Below the pieces are notes generated by a model, which saw only the letters and a program-made list of their open reading frames with translations, was not told the DNA's origin and searched no databases. From positions 9,267 to 29,571 of the forward strand of contig PMYJ01000167.1 of the NCBI GenBank assembly GCA_003170875.1: 20,305 nucleotides of DNA, read 5' to 3'. Below, one piece after another: positions 13,407 to 20,305 of the stretch. The position numbers were made by a program, and so were the translations under genes. Each line of letters opens with the position of its first letter. Position 1 is the stretch's first letter. The DNA is from Candidatus Dormiibacterota bacterium (lineage in GTDB: Bacteria > Chloroflexota > Dormibacteria > Aeolococcales > Aeolococcaceae).

Positions 13407-14180
13407 TCAGGTGTAGACCGGCGGGGCGTCGATGGTGACCATCATCCGGTTGGCGGGGTCCCGGCGCAGCGGGAGTCGTGTCCCGACCGTGGCCAGCTCA
13501 GCGAAGCGCTGCGGGGAGCTGAACCCCATGCGGATCGTGACCTCGTAGGTCGAGCCGAACTGGGGTGTGACCGCCAGCGTCAGCCAGGTCATGCACGCCT
13601 CCGGGGAGGGGAGGAGCTGCGCGGGGAACGGCAGCACCTGCACGGCCGCGACCTGGCCCTGGGCGGGCTCGCCGCTCCGGGTGAGGGCCAGGTCGATCCC
13701 TGGCGGGACCACCGAGACGTAACGGGCGGCGGCCTGGTCGAGGCAATCGGCCAGACCGGGACGACCGACGAGGGTTGGCCCGAAGTCGGAGGAGAGGAAA
13801 CCCGGAGCCGCCAGCCAGTCGGCGAGCGCCCGATTGTGCCCGCCTCCCGGTCCGGGGTCCCACCCGCCCGGATTCTGAGAGGGCTGGGTCGGCGCCGGCG
13901 TGACGCCCACGGGCAGGGTCAGGGTGACCAGGTCGAGGTTGGCGGAGTCGACGTTGGCCTGCAGCTCCATCCCCTGGCTCGGACCCTGGGCAAAGGGAGG
14001 CACGACGACCATGAACTGCGGGAGGTTTGCCCCACCTGGCCCGAGCAGCATCCCGGACATCAGCACCTCATTGGGCCCGCTCGGCGTTGACGGTGCGCTC
14101 ACCGCCCCGACCCGGAGTACAGCCGGGATCCGGCTGCCGGTCGATGGCATCCCCGCCCCCTTCTTGCCGAACGGTGCCAT
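13407..14180 (-). CDS. hypothetical protein
   Basis: A 257-residue protein of unrecognised family. The basic N-terminus (MAPFGKKGAG) is followed by alternating beta-like stretches such as LPQFMVVVPPFAQG and TYEVTIRMGF, with a Pro/Gly/Gln-rich linker (TPAPTQPSQNPGGWDPGPGG) around residues 95-115. No signal peptide or membrane helix is apparent, so it is probably cytosolic. The ATG at 14180 is preceded by GAGGGA about 8 nt upstream, preferred to longer openings without a ribosome site. Codon use and the length of the open frame argue that it is real. Confidence 0.65.
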   Translation of the reverse strand: MAPFGKKGAGMPSTGSRIPAVLRVGAVSAPSTPSGPNEVLMSGMLLGPGGANLPQFMVVVPPFAQGPSQGMELQANVDSANLDLVTLTLPVGVTPAPTQPSQNPGGWDPGPGGGHNRALADWLAAPGFLSSDFGPTLVGRPGLADCLDQAAARYVSVVPPGIDLALTRSGEPAQGQVAAVQVLPFPAQLLPSPEACMTWLTLAVTPQFGSTYEVTIRMGFSSPQRFAELATVGTRLPLRRDPANRMMVTIDAPPVYT

Positions 14181-14292
14181 GGCTTGGTCCCTCTTCTTGG
14201 ATGGGTGTGCGGCGCGACGCGACAGGACAAGGACTGCCTGACGGTGCCGCAGTATGCCAGACGCACCCACCCAACTCAGCGCATCACCCCAA

Positions 14293-14377
14293 CCCGTTGC
14301 ACGAAACGGGGGTTGACGGGGTCGGTGACGCCTCGATCAGAGCCCTGACGCAGAGTTCCGGCCGGTAGGAGCCGGAA
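14293..14377 (-). terminator. pair of terminator-like hairpins
   Basis: TTCCGGC/GCCGGAA (14356-14362, 14371-14377; 8-nt loop) and CCCGTT/AACGGG (14293-14298, 14305-14310; 6-nt loop) lie downstream of the possible 41-codon gene on the minus strand and upstream of the hypothetical gene at 14180. Neither has a U-run. Otherwise the stretch 14181-14390 holds nothing I can support. Confidence 0.35.
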
Positions 14378-14390
14378 CCGCCAACCGGGA

Positions 14391-14516
14391 TTACAGTCCC
14401 GGCTGGGCCCGCCTCTCCATCGCCTGCAGCCGTTCGCGGCAGCCGGTCTCGTCCATGATCGCCCGCAGCTCGCCGATCGCCTTCTCGGAGGGGTAGAGGC
14501 TACCCAACCCGAGCAC
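14391..14516 (-). CDS. possible small protein, 41 aa
   Basis: From the GTG at 14516 a 41-codon frame encodes a hydrophilic, helical-looking peptide containing YPSEKAIGELRAIMDETG and ERLQAMERRAQPGL. AGGTGA lies just upstream, and an in-frame TGA inside that site fixes the start. GC-rich third positions and the amphipathic pattern support translation. It is divergent from the sigma factor at 14554 and shares its 37-nt control region. No family is recognised; it could be a chance frame. Confidence 0.4.
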   Translation of the reverse strand: MLGLGSLYPSEKAIGELRAIMDETGCRERLQAMERRAQPGL

Positions 14517-14553
14517 GTGTCACCTTTTGGCCCCGTCGCACGTATTACAGGAG

Positions 14554-15081
14554 ATGGCCTCTGCACCGGCGCTCGGGGAGACAGCGGATGAGGCCGCCGA
14601 CTTCGAGGCTCGACTCCAACCCCTGTACGTGGAGGCGGTTCGCCTGGCCTACGGCATGCTTCGCAACAGTTCGCTCGCCGAGGACGCGGCTCAGGAGGCG
14701 GCGCTGCGCGCCTGGAGAAGCCGTCGCAATCTGCGCGAGGGCAGCGACCTCCGGCCGTGGTTCCTCGCCATCGTCGCCAACTGCTGCCGGGACGTCTGGC
14801 GCAGCTCCTGGTGGCGGCTGGGCGGGACCCCCGCCGTCGATGCTCCGGAACCCGCCGCTCCCGTCGCCGGCGAGCACCGCGAGGCCATCTACGACCTGCG
14901 CGACGCCCTGCGGCGGCTGGGCCACCGCGACCGGCTGGTCATCGTGCTCCGCTACTACCTCGACCTCTCCCATGAGGACGTCGCCGCCGTCACCGGGATG
15001 CACGTGACCGCCGTGCGGGCGCGGACCTCCCGGGCGCTGCGCCGCCTCCGGCTTGACCTCGCCACGGAGGAGGACGTCTGA
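14554..15081 (+). CDS. ECF-type RNA polymerase sigma factor
   Basis: A 175-residue sigma-70 family protein with region 2 (YVEAVRLAYGMLRNSSLAED, then AAQEAALRAWRSRRNL, and the -10-reading LRPWFLAIVANCCRDVWR) and region 4 (LGHRDRLVIVLRYYLDLSHE, then DVAAVTGMHVTAVRARTSRA), without regions 1 and 3: an extracytoplasmic-function factor. The ATG at 14554 directly follows AGGAG with no spacer, so it may be leaderless (TATTAC 14543-14548) or start at a TTG at 14527. Its stop overlaps the next ATG in TGATG, so the propeller protein is its coupled partner. Confidence 0.88.
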   Translation: MASAPALGETADEAADFEARLQPLYVEAVRLAYGMLRNSSLAEDAAQEAALRAWRSRRNLREGSDLRPWFLAIVANCCRDVWRSSWWRLGGTPAVDAPEPAAPVAGEHREAIYDLRDALRRLGHRDRLVIVLRYYLDLSHEDVAAVTGMHVTAVRARTSRALRRLRLDLATEEDV

Positions 15082-16361
15082 TGGACCGGCTGACAGCTGA
15101 CGCCCTCCGTGCCCGCCTGCGGGCCGCCATCGGCGAACCCGAGGTCACCGGCCAGGGTTTTGACCTGGCCGCGGCCCGAGCCCGGCGCCGGCGGTGGTGG
15201 GCCCTCGAGCTCGGGACCGCACCCGCCCCGGTGCGGGCCGCCTCGATGGTGGCCCTCGTCGTGGCGGTCGCGGCGGTGGTGACCGTCGGGACCGTGATCC
15301 ACCTGCAAGGTCTCCCCAAACCGGCGGGGTCGTCGAACGGCCCCGCCGGCGTCTCCCAGCCGAACCCGGCGGCCACCATCCCACTCGGGCCGGCAGTGGA
15401 CGGATTCGTTCCCGAGGACGTGACCGCCGTGAGCGCCGACCAGTGGTGGGTGCTCGGCTCCGACAGCGCAGGGTGCTCCGGCGCGGACTGCACCCGGATC
15501 CTGCACACCCTCGACGGTGGCCAGACCTTCACCTCAATCCCTATCCCGCCCGCCGTCGTGACCGGCCTGCGCTTCAGGGATCCCGAGGACGGCTGGGCGT
15601 ACAGCTCGACGACGATGTGGTCGACCCACGACGGAGGCGCGGAGTGGAACGCCACCTCCTTCAGCGGCATGACCATCGATGACCTCGAGACGTCTGGCGG
15701 CTACGTCTATGCCATCGCTTGCGACTCGGCGCCCGTCTGCTCGCTGGAGCGAAGTCCCGCCACCCGCGACAGCTGGCAGGCGCTCGCCCTCCCCAGCGAC
15801 GTCAGCGCCACCCGGTACCTGCCGGGAAGCCTGAACGTGCACGGCAGCGACGTCTGGATGGCGTTCAGCTGGCGGGCGGCCAACGAGGCGGAGAACGTGA
15901 GCGAGGTGCTGACGTCGACCGACAACGGGGCGCACGTCAGTGAGAGCTCGGTCTGTCCGGGGACCAATGGCCTCGTGAGTCTGTACGGAGTGAATGCGGC
16001 AGATCTGTGGGCCACCTGCGCGACGGGAAACCTGGTCGGTGTCTGGCGCTCCGTCGACGGAGGGCAGGTGTTCACCGAGGTGCAGCAGTCAGGCGGCTAC
16101 GGCGAGCCCAACACGGGCACGATCGCCGCCACGTCCGCCACCAACGCTGTGATGGCCGGAACGCGCCTCCTGTTCACCACCGACGGGGGCCAGAACTTCC
16201 AGGTCGCGTTGGACAACGGAGACGGCTGGAGCGTGGTTGGGTTCACCAACTCCGAGGACGGGTTCGCCTTCAGCTACCCGAACAGCTCGTATGCCCAGCC
16301 GAACGGCCTGTGGCGCAGTGACGACGCCGGGGCGCAGTGGTATGAGGTCCAGTTCCCCTGA
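15081..16361 (+). CDS. single-pass membrane protein with extracytoplasmic Asp-box beta-propeller; possible anti-sigma/sensor
   Basis: A 426-residue protein. Residues 1-51 are a basic cytoplasmic segment (ARARRRRWW at 32-40), residues about 52-73 are one transmembrane helix (SMVALVVAVAAVVTVGTVIHL region), and a Pro/Ser linker follows. Then come six Asp-box/BNR-like repeats: TLDGGQTF, THDGGAEW, STDNGAHV, SVDGGQVF, TTDGGQNF, SDDAGAQW, as in Ycf48/sialidase-type propellers. Several outside cysteine pairs (CSGADC, CDSAPVC) may form disulfides. It overlaps the sigma factor gene by one base, which suggests it holds or releases that sigma factor, but no HxxxCxxC zinc anti-sigma motif is present. The role is inferred from linkage. 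Confidence 0.78.
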   Translation: MDRLTADALRARLRAAIGEPEVTGQGFDLAAARARRRRWWALELGTAPAPVRAASMVALVVAVAAVVTVGTVIHLQGLPKPAGSSNGPAGVSQPNPAATIPLGPAVDGFVPEDVTAVSADQWWVLGSDSAGCSGADCTRILHTLDGGQTFTSIPIPPAVVTGLRFRDPEDGWAYSSTTMWSTHDGGAEWNATSFSGMTIDDLETSGGYVYAIACDSAPVCSLERSPATRDSWQALALPSDVSATRYLPGSLNVHGSDVWMAFSWRAANEAENVSEVLTSTDNGAHVSESSVCPGTNGLVSLYGVNAADLWATCATGNLVGVWRSVDGGQVFTEVQQSGGYGEPNTGTIAATSATNAVMAGTRLLFTTDGGQNFQVALDNGDGWSVVGFTNSEDGFAFSYPNSSYAQPNGLWRSDDAGAQWYEVQFP

Positions 16362-16366
16362 CGCGT

Positions 16367-16396
16367 CGCGGCTGACCGCGCCCCGGATCAATCCGG
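16367..16396. terminator. twin hairpins between convergent genes
   Basis: CGCGG-CTGA-CCGCG (16367-16380) and CCGGA-TCAA-TCCGG (16383-16396, loop with alternative closing pairs) lie between the propeller gene and the phosphatase gene. The second contains the phosphatase stop codon. They probably form a two-way terminator; there is no U-run. Confidence 0.45.
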
Positions 16397-16909
16397 CGGC
16401 GGCAGGTACCGTGCCGAGGTGACCCGGCCGTCCTGGACATCCAGGACCCAGGTGGAGCCCTTCTGCATCCGCGGGCTGGACCCCAGGGCGATCCCGCGCT
16501 CGGCGAGCTCGAAGAGGATGCCGCTCACCACGTCGCCGTGGCTGCACGCCGCCACGGAGCCACCCACCAGCAGCGCGGCCAGCGCCTTCTCGGGATCCCC
16601 TCCCTCCTCGAGCCAGCTGGCCGTCTCCGTCAGCAGGCCGAGCCTGCCCCCCAGCGGGACAAACGTCTCGACGCAGCGCACGTACCCGCTGCTGACCAGT
16701 CGCTCGACGGGGTTGCGGGCGAGGGAGGCGGCGAGCAGCTCGGACTGGGCCCGGCCGCGGTCGCTGAGCGGCCGGTCGCGGTCCGGCCCGGTCCATTCCG
16801 TCCGCTCGCCGGCGTCGGCGTGCCGGACCAGCAGAACCCGCCCCGACCTCGAGTGCGCCCTGGCGGCGTTCGCCGCTGCTCGCCTGCCCGCCGGCGGCTT
16901 GCCGGTCAC
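16388..16909 (-). CDS. SixA-like phosphohistidine phosphatase (histidine phosphatase superfamily)
   Basis: A 173-residue branch-1 histidine phosphatase: the phospho-acceptor motif LLVRHADAG (residues 26-34, His30), RPLSDRGRAQ (about residues 46-55), SGYVRCVET (74-82), and the second catalytic histidine in CSHGD (His124). The short length without an insertion domain fits SixA, which removes phosphate from histidine residues of phosphotransfer proteins. The first 20 residues are an Arg/Ala-rich extension. The GTG at 16909 lies 19 nt after the CHAD gene stop; the ribosome site is poor. As the third gene of the ppk1 operon it may act on phosphohistidine or polyphosphate-linked substrates. Confidence 0.8.
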   Translation of the reverse strand: MTGKPPAGRRAAANAARAHSRSGRVLLVRHADAGERTEWTGPDRDRPLSDRGRAQSELLAASLARNPVERLVSSGYVRCVETFVPLGGRLGLLTETASWLEEGGDPEKALAALLVGGSVAACSHGDVVSGILFELAERGIALGSSPRMQKGSTWVLDVQDGRVTSARYLPPPD

Positions 16910-16928
16910 ACCCACTTCCCGCTTGCGG

Positions 16929-18476
16929 TCACATCCAGCCCCACCCCTTCTTGCGGTCGAGCGCCCCCCAGGGCTCCCGCCAGGCCTCCCGGCCGGCCTC
17001 GGCCCGCTCCCGTTCGACCCCGTAGAGGACGCCGGCGGTGAACGCCGTCTCCGGGTCGGGGGCCCGCCGCACCGCCTCCTGCAGCCAGCTGCCGGCCACC
17101 ACGGCGTCGTGCTGGTCGCCGAGCGTGTCCTGCAGGGTGCCGAGCCGCGCCCCGATGCGCGCCGGACCGTCGCCGAGCAGGGGCACCAGCGCGAGGACCG
17201 CGTAGCGGCACTTCTTGGCGGCGATGCGCAGCTGGTGGAGCTCATCGTCGCCCGGATGGGCGTCGAGCCGGCCGGCGCGCCGCGCGAGCTTGCGCCAGCT
17301 GGCATCCACCAGGGGCTTCAGGACGACGGGCGCCGGGTGGTCAGCGGTCTCCGGCAGCAGGGCCGGGTGGGAGGCGGCGACCAGCAGGCGGTCCAGCAGC
17401 TCGCCGTGCTCGTGGGATTCGACCACGGAGACCAGGACGTCGCGTGCCAGCACCCGCTCGCCGACCAGCCGGCTGAGCAGCCGCTCGGTCGCCTCGCCCT
17501 CGACGCCGCGTGCGGCGGCGCTGGCGCGCAGGCGCATCAGCAGGACCTCGGTGTCCCGCACGGCGCCCAGGTCTGTCGCCAGCGTCCCCAGCTCGGCGCG
17601 GAGCTCGGCCGTCCAGGCGGCCTCGAGCACCGGGCCAAAGGTCTGCAGTGCGGAGCGGTACCGGCGGCAGGCGACCCGGGCCTGGTGCACCCCCTCGGGG
17701 TCTCTCCCCTCGAGGACGATGGCCTCGTTGCGGACCAATCTGGCCGCGTATTCGCGCAGTGCGGCGGTCACCGCCTGGGCGACGCTGCTATCGCCATCGA
17801 GCGGGGTCTCCCGCCACGCCGGCTCGGCCTCGGGACCGACCAGCTCGGCGAGGAGCGGCACGGTGGTGGTGTCCACGACCCCGGCCTTGCGCAGCGCCGC
17901 CAGCGCCCGGCGGGTGCCGGTGAGCGGGTCGTGGCTGCGCAGGCTGACCCGGCGCGCGTGTGCCACCGCGTGGCGCTCGACCAGCAGGCTCACCACCTGA
18001 TGGATGGCCCAGAGCTCGCCGACCTGGCGTCCGGTCTCGAGGTGTCGCAGTCGTGCGACCTGCCGAAGTTCGGCTCCCCGAAGGTAGGGGCTGAGCAGGC
18101 GGAGCGCCTCCGCCGGCGGCGAGGCCTGGCTCCCCTCGAGGTCGACGAACATGCGGCGGAATCCGGGGCCCTCGGGCCAGTCGGCGAGGGTCACCCGCCA
18201 GCCGCGACCGCGCCGGTATCGGAGCCCTGCGTCCCAGGCGGCGAGCCGGAAGTCGGGCGTGTCCCAGTGGATGGTCTCGAAGCGCTCGATCCGCGTCGCG
18301 GCCGCCCGTCCCCACCTCAGCTGGCGGAGCCGGAACGCGATGCCCACCGGGAGGTCGACCTGGCACCGCTCGACCGGCTGGGCCGGGCTCAGCTCTTCCC
18401 CTCGGCTCGACGCAGCGCGACCTCCTGCAGCCGGACCTGGGTGTCGACGCCGGCGCCCTTGGGCGCCCTCCGCCAC
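16929..18476 (-). CDS. CYTH-CHAD domain protein
   Basis: Up to 515 residues. A CYTH (triphosphate tunnel) region at about 65-200 shows HWDTPDFRLAAWDAGLRYRR but lacks a clear ExExK entry motif. A CHAD helical-repeat domain at about 233-510 shows the conserved histidines in GVHQARVACRRYR (His264) and DELHQLRIAAKKCRY (His414), which bind polyphosphate in studied CHAD proteins. Directly downstream of polyphosphate kinase 1, it is probably a polyphosphate-binding partner. Start uncertain: the GTG at 18476 overlaps the kinase gene by 88 nt; a CTG at 18392 would overlap its stop as CTGA and leave a natural N-terminus; a GTG at 18347 would truncate CYTH. Confidence 0.83.
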   Translation of the reverse strand: MAEGAQGRRRRHPGPAAGGRAASSRGEELSPAQPVERCQVDLPVGIAFRLRQLRWGRAAATRIERFETIHWDTPDFRLAAWDAGLRYRRGRGWRVTLADWPEGPGFRRMFVDLEGSQASPPAEALRLLSPYLRGAELRQVARLRHLETGRQVGELWAIHQVVSLLVERHAVAHARRVSLRSHDPLTGTRRALAALRKAGVVDTTTVPLLAELVGPEAEPAWRETPLDGDSSVAQAVTAALREYAARLVRNEAIVLEGRDPEGVHQARVACRRYRSALQTFGPVLEAAWTAELRAELGTLATDLGAVRDTEVLLMRLRASAAARGVEGEATERLLSRLVGERVLARDVLVSVVESHEHGELLDRLLVAASHPALLPETADHPAPVVLKPLVDASWRKLARRAGRLDAHPGDDELHQLRIAAKKCRYAVLALVPLLGDGPARIGARLGTLQDTLGDQHDAVVAGSWLQEAVRRAPDPETAFTAGVLYGVERERAEAGREAWREPWGALDRKKGWGWM

Positions 18477-20305
18477 TCGCCGTCGGAGCCCAGCTCCCAG
18501 GCGAGGGTGTCGTCGCTCAGGTTGATGTCCAGCACCTGGTCGAGGCGGGCCCGGAGCGCAGGGGCCCGGATGGGGACCGCGGCCTCCACGCGCCGGTCCA
18601 GGTTGCGGGGCATCAGGTCGGCCGAGCTGATGTAGTAGTCGCTCTCCTTCGGGTCGCGGCCGAATCGGAGGATGCGGGAGTGCTCCAGGTAGCGGCCCAC
18701 CAGCGACCGCACCCGGATGTTCTGGCTGAGCCCGGGGACGCCCGGGCGTAGGCAGCAGATGCTGCGCACGATCAGGTCGATCGGCACCCCCGCCCGTGAG
18801 GCGGTGCAGAGCGCCGCGATCATCTCGGGATCGACCAGATTGTTGACCTTGATGACGATCCGCCCCGCCTCGCCGCGGTCGGTCTCGCGCCGGATCAGCC
18901 GCAGCAATGCGGGGCGCATTGAGTCGGGGGCGACCAGGAGCTTGCGGTACCGCGCCTGGTGGCTGTAGCCGGTGAGGCTGTTGAAGAGCTCGCCCACATC
19001 GGCGCCCAGAGCGGGGTCGGAGGTGAGCAGGCCCAGGTCCTCGTAGTTGCGCGCGGTGTCGCGGTTGTAGTTGCCGGTGCCGATGTGACAGTAGCGGCGG
19101 ATCCCGCCGGCCTCCTCGCGCACCACCAGGGTCACCTTGGCGTGGGTCTTGAGACCGACCGTGCCGTAGACCACGTGGACGCCGGCGTCCTCCAGGACCT
19201 CAGCCCAGTTGATGTTGTTCTGCTCGTCGAAGCGGGCGGTGAGCTCGACCATCGCCACCACCTGCTTGCCGGCCTCGGCCGCGCGCGTGAGCGAACGGAT
19301 GATAGGGCTGACCGGTCCCGAGGTCCGGTAGAGAGTCTGCTTGATGGCGAGCACCGCGGGGTCCTCGGCCGCCTGCCCGATGAACGCCTCGACGGTGTGC
19401 TCGAAGCTGTCGTAGGGGTGGTGGACGAGGAGCTGGTCCTCGTGCAGGATCCGGAAGAGGTCGCCGTCGCTGCCCCCCAGGTCGTGGGCGAAGCGCGGCG
19501 GCGTCACCGGCACCCAGGAACGGAACTTGAGGTCAGCGCGGTCCAGCTTGCAGACCTCGAAGAGACCGCCGAGGTCGAGCGGCGCGGAGACCGTGTAGAC
19601 GTCCTGGTGCTGGATCTCCAGCTCGCGCGCCAGCAGGTCGACCAGCTCCGCCGGCATGTCGCTGCCCACCTCGAGGCGGACCACGAGCGGTGAGCGGCGC
19701 CGCTCCTTGAGGATCGCCCTCACCGCCTCGACCAGGTCGTCGGCCTCGTCGCTGTCAATCGTGTAGTCGGCGTTGCGCGTGAGCCGGAAGACGTGGTGGG
19801 TGAGCACCCTCATCCCCTCGAAGAGAGAATGGAGGTGGGCTGCGATGACCTGCTCGATGGGCACGAATCGCTCCCCATCGGGGAGCACCACGAACCTGCT
19901 CAGCAGCGGGGGCACCTTGATCCGCGCGGTCCGCTGCTCGTGGCTCGCCGGGTCGACCACCACCACCATCAGGTTGAGGGAGAGACTGGAGATGTAGGGG
20001 AAGGGGTGACCGGGATCGACCGCGAGCGGGGTCAGCACCGGGAAGATCCGCTCCTCGAAGACCTTGTCGAGGTAAGCCTTGTCGTCCTCGCCCAGGCTCG
20101 ACCAGTCACTGAAGCGGATGCCGTGGCTGTCAAGGTGGGGCACCAGCCCGTGGAGGAAGGCGCGCGCCTGGCGGGCGTACAGCTCGACCACCTTGAGCCG
20201 GATCGCCCGGACCTGGGCCTGGGGCCCCTTGGGATCGGAGGCGGCGCTCTCGAGCCCTGCCGCGAGCTGCTTGAGGCCGCCGACCCGGACCTGGAAGAAC
20301 TCGTC
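18389..20305 (-). CDS. ppk1: polyphosphate kinase 1, partial (N-terminus outside window)
   Basis: 638 codons are present and the frame continues past the right edge, beginning DEFFQVRVGGLKQLA, so roughly 50 N-terminal residues are missing. PPK1 reversibly makes polyphosphate from ATP through a phosphohistidine. Its catalytic core is visible: ELTARFDEQNNINWA, then YGTVGLKTHAKVTLVVRE (active histidine, near 19140), YCHIGTGNYNRDTARNYEDL and a later SICCLRPGVPG. The C-terminal D-domain ends at RRAEGKS. It is the first visible gene of the minus-strand operon with CYTH-CHAD and SixA-like genes, whose products fit polyphosphate binding and phosphohistidine turnover. Confidence 0.95.
   Translation of the reverse strand, partial: DEFFQVRVGGLKQLAAGLESAASDPKGPQAQVRAIRLKVVELYARQARAFLHGLVPHLDSHGIRFSDWSSLGEDDKAYLDKVFEERIFPVLTPLAVDPGHPFPYISSLSLNLMVVVVDPASHEQRTARIKVPPLLSRFVVLPDGERFVPIEQVIAAHLHSLFEGMRVLTHHVFRLTRNADYTIDSDEADDLVEAVRAILKERRRSPLVVRLEVGSDMPAELVDLLARELEIQHQDVYTVSAPLDLGGLFEVCKLDRADLKFRSWVPVTPPRFAHDLGGSDGDLFRILHEDQLLVHHPYDSFEHTVEAFIGQAAEDPAVLAIKQTLYRTSGPVSPIIRSLTRAAEAGKQVVAMVELTARFDEQNNINWAEVLEDAGVHVVYGTVGLKTHAKVTLVVREEAGGIRRYCHIGTGNYNRDTARNYEDLGLLTSDPALGADVGELFNSLTGYSHQARYRKLLVAPDSMRPALLRLIRRETDRGEAGRIVIKVNNLVDPEMIAALCTASRAGVPIDLIVRSICCLRPGVPGLSQNIRVRSLVGRYLEHSRILRFGRDPKESDYYISSADLMPRNLDRRVEAAVPIRAPALRARLDQVLDINLSDDTLAWELGSDGEWRRAPKGAGVDTQVRLQEVALRRAEGKS

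Noticed and set aside
16419..18635. A very long plus-strand frame antisense to the phosphatase, CHAD and kinase genes
   Set aside because: It is a GC-rich shadow of three well-supported minus-strand genes, with no domain of its own.

Overview
The window is high-GC bacterial chromosome with dense, mostly real coding sequence. Several features recall Actinobacteria or neighbouring Terrabacteria lineages such as Chloroflexota/Dormibacterota: many GTG starts, several apparently leaderless genes, a SAM-IV-like riboswitch, an actinobacterial-style cysteine leader peptide, a remnant of an F420 (deazaflavin)-dependent oxidoreductase, and a ppk1/CHAD locus. The exact phylum cannot be fixed from sequence reading alone.

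Left end (1-2002): a minus-strand sulfur-relay operon (DsrE2-like, TusA-like, then a partial second DsrE-like gene), divergent from a cysteine-containing ArsR-type repressor. Just after the repressor lies the 3' half of a tRNA-Pro(UGG) gene with no 5' half, the usual footprint of tRNA-targeted integration. It suggests that the sulfur cluster may sit at the end of an integrated segment.

2070-9493 is a mosaic of small accessory units. It holds a VapBC-type toxin-antitoxin pair with a palindromic operator over its promoter. It also holds a MarR regulator followed by a frameshifted isoprenylcysteine methyltransferase-like gene and a DUF998 membrane protein. A minus-strand operon with 4-nt overlaps follows (membrane protein, winged-helix regulator, broken F420 oxidoreductase). 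The rest is a small two-TM protein behind a structured leader, a short-chain dehydrogenase, a solitary SRA-HNH (type IV-like, modified-DNA) nuclease, and a Gfo/Idh/MocA oxidoreductase.

9623-13390 is the most interesting part, a cysteine/sulfur locus with two different RNA sensors in series. A SAM-I/SAM-IV-class riboswitch precedes a class-V (cysteine desulfurase-like) aminotransferase. Then a near-leaderless 27-aa leader peptide ending in Cys-Ser-Cys-Ile, followed by mutually exclusive hairpins, precedes serine acetyltransferase and cysteine synthase. One transcript thus appears to read SAM and the next to read cysteine (charged tRNA-Cys). The acetyltransferase ends in isoleucine, as needed for docking into cysteine synthase. 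A 12-bp hairpin closes the locus.

13407-20305: a hypothetical protein and a possible 41-aa gene, both on the minus strand, then an ECF sigma factor overlapping a membrane-anchored Asp-box beta-propeller protein (a possible sensor/anti-sigma partner). Converging on these is a minus-strand polyphosphate operon: polyphosphate kinase 1 (N-terminus beyond the window), a CYTH-CHAD protein, and a SixA-like phosphohistidine phosphatase.
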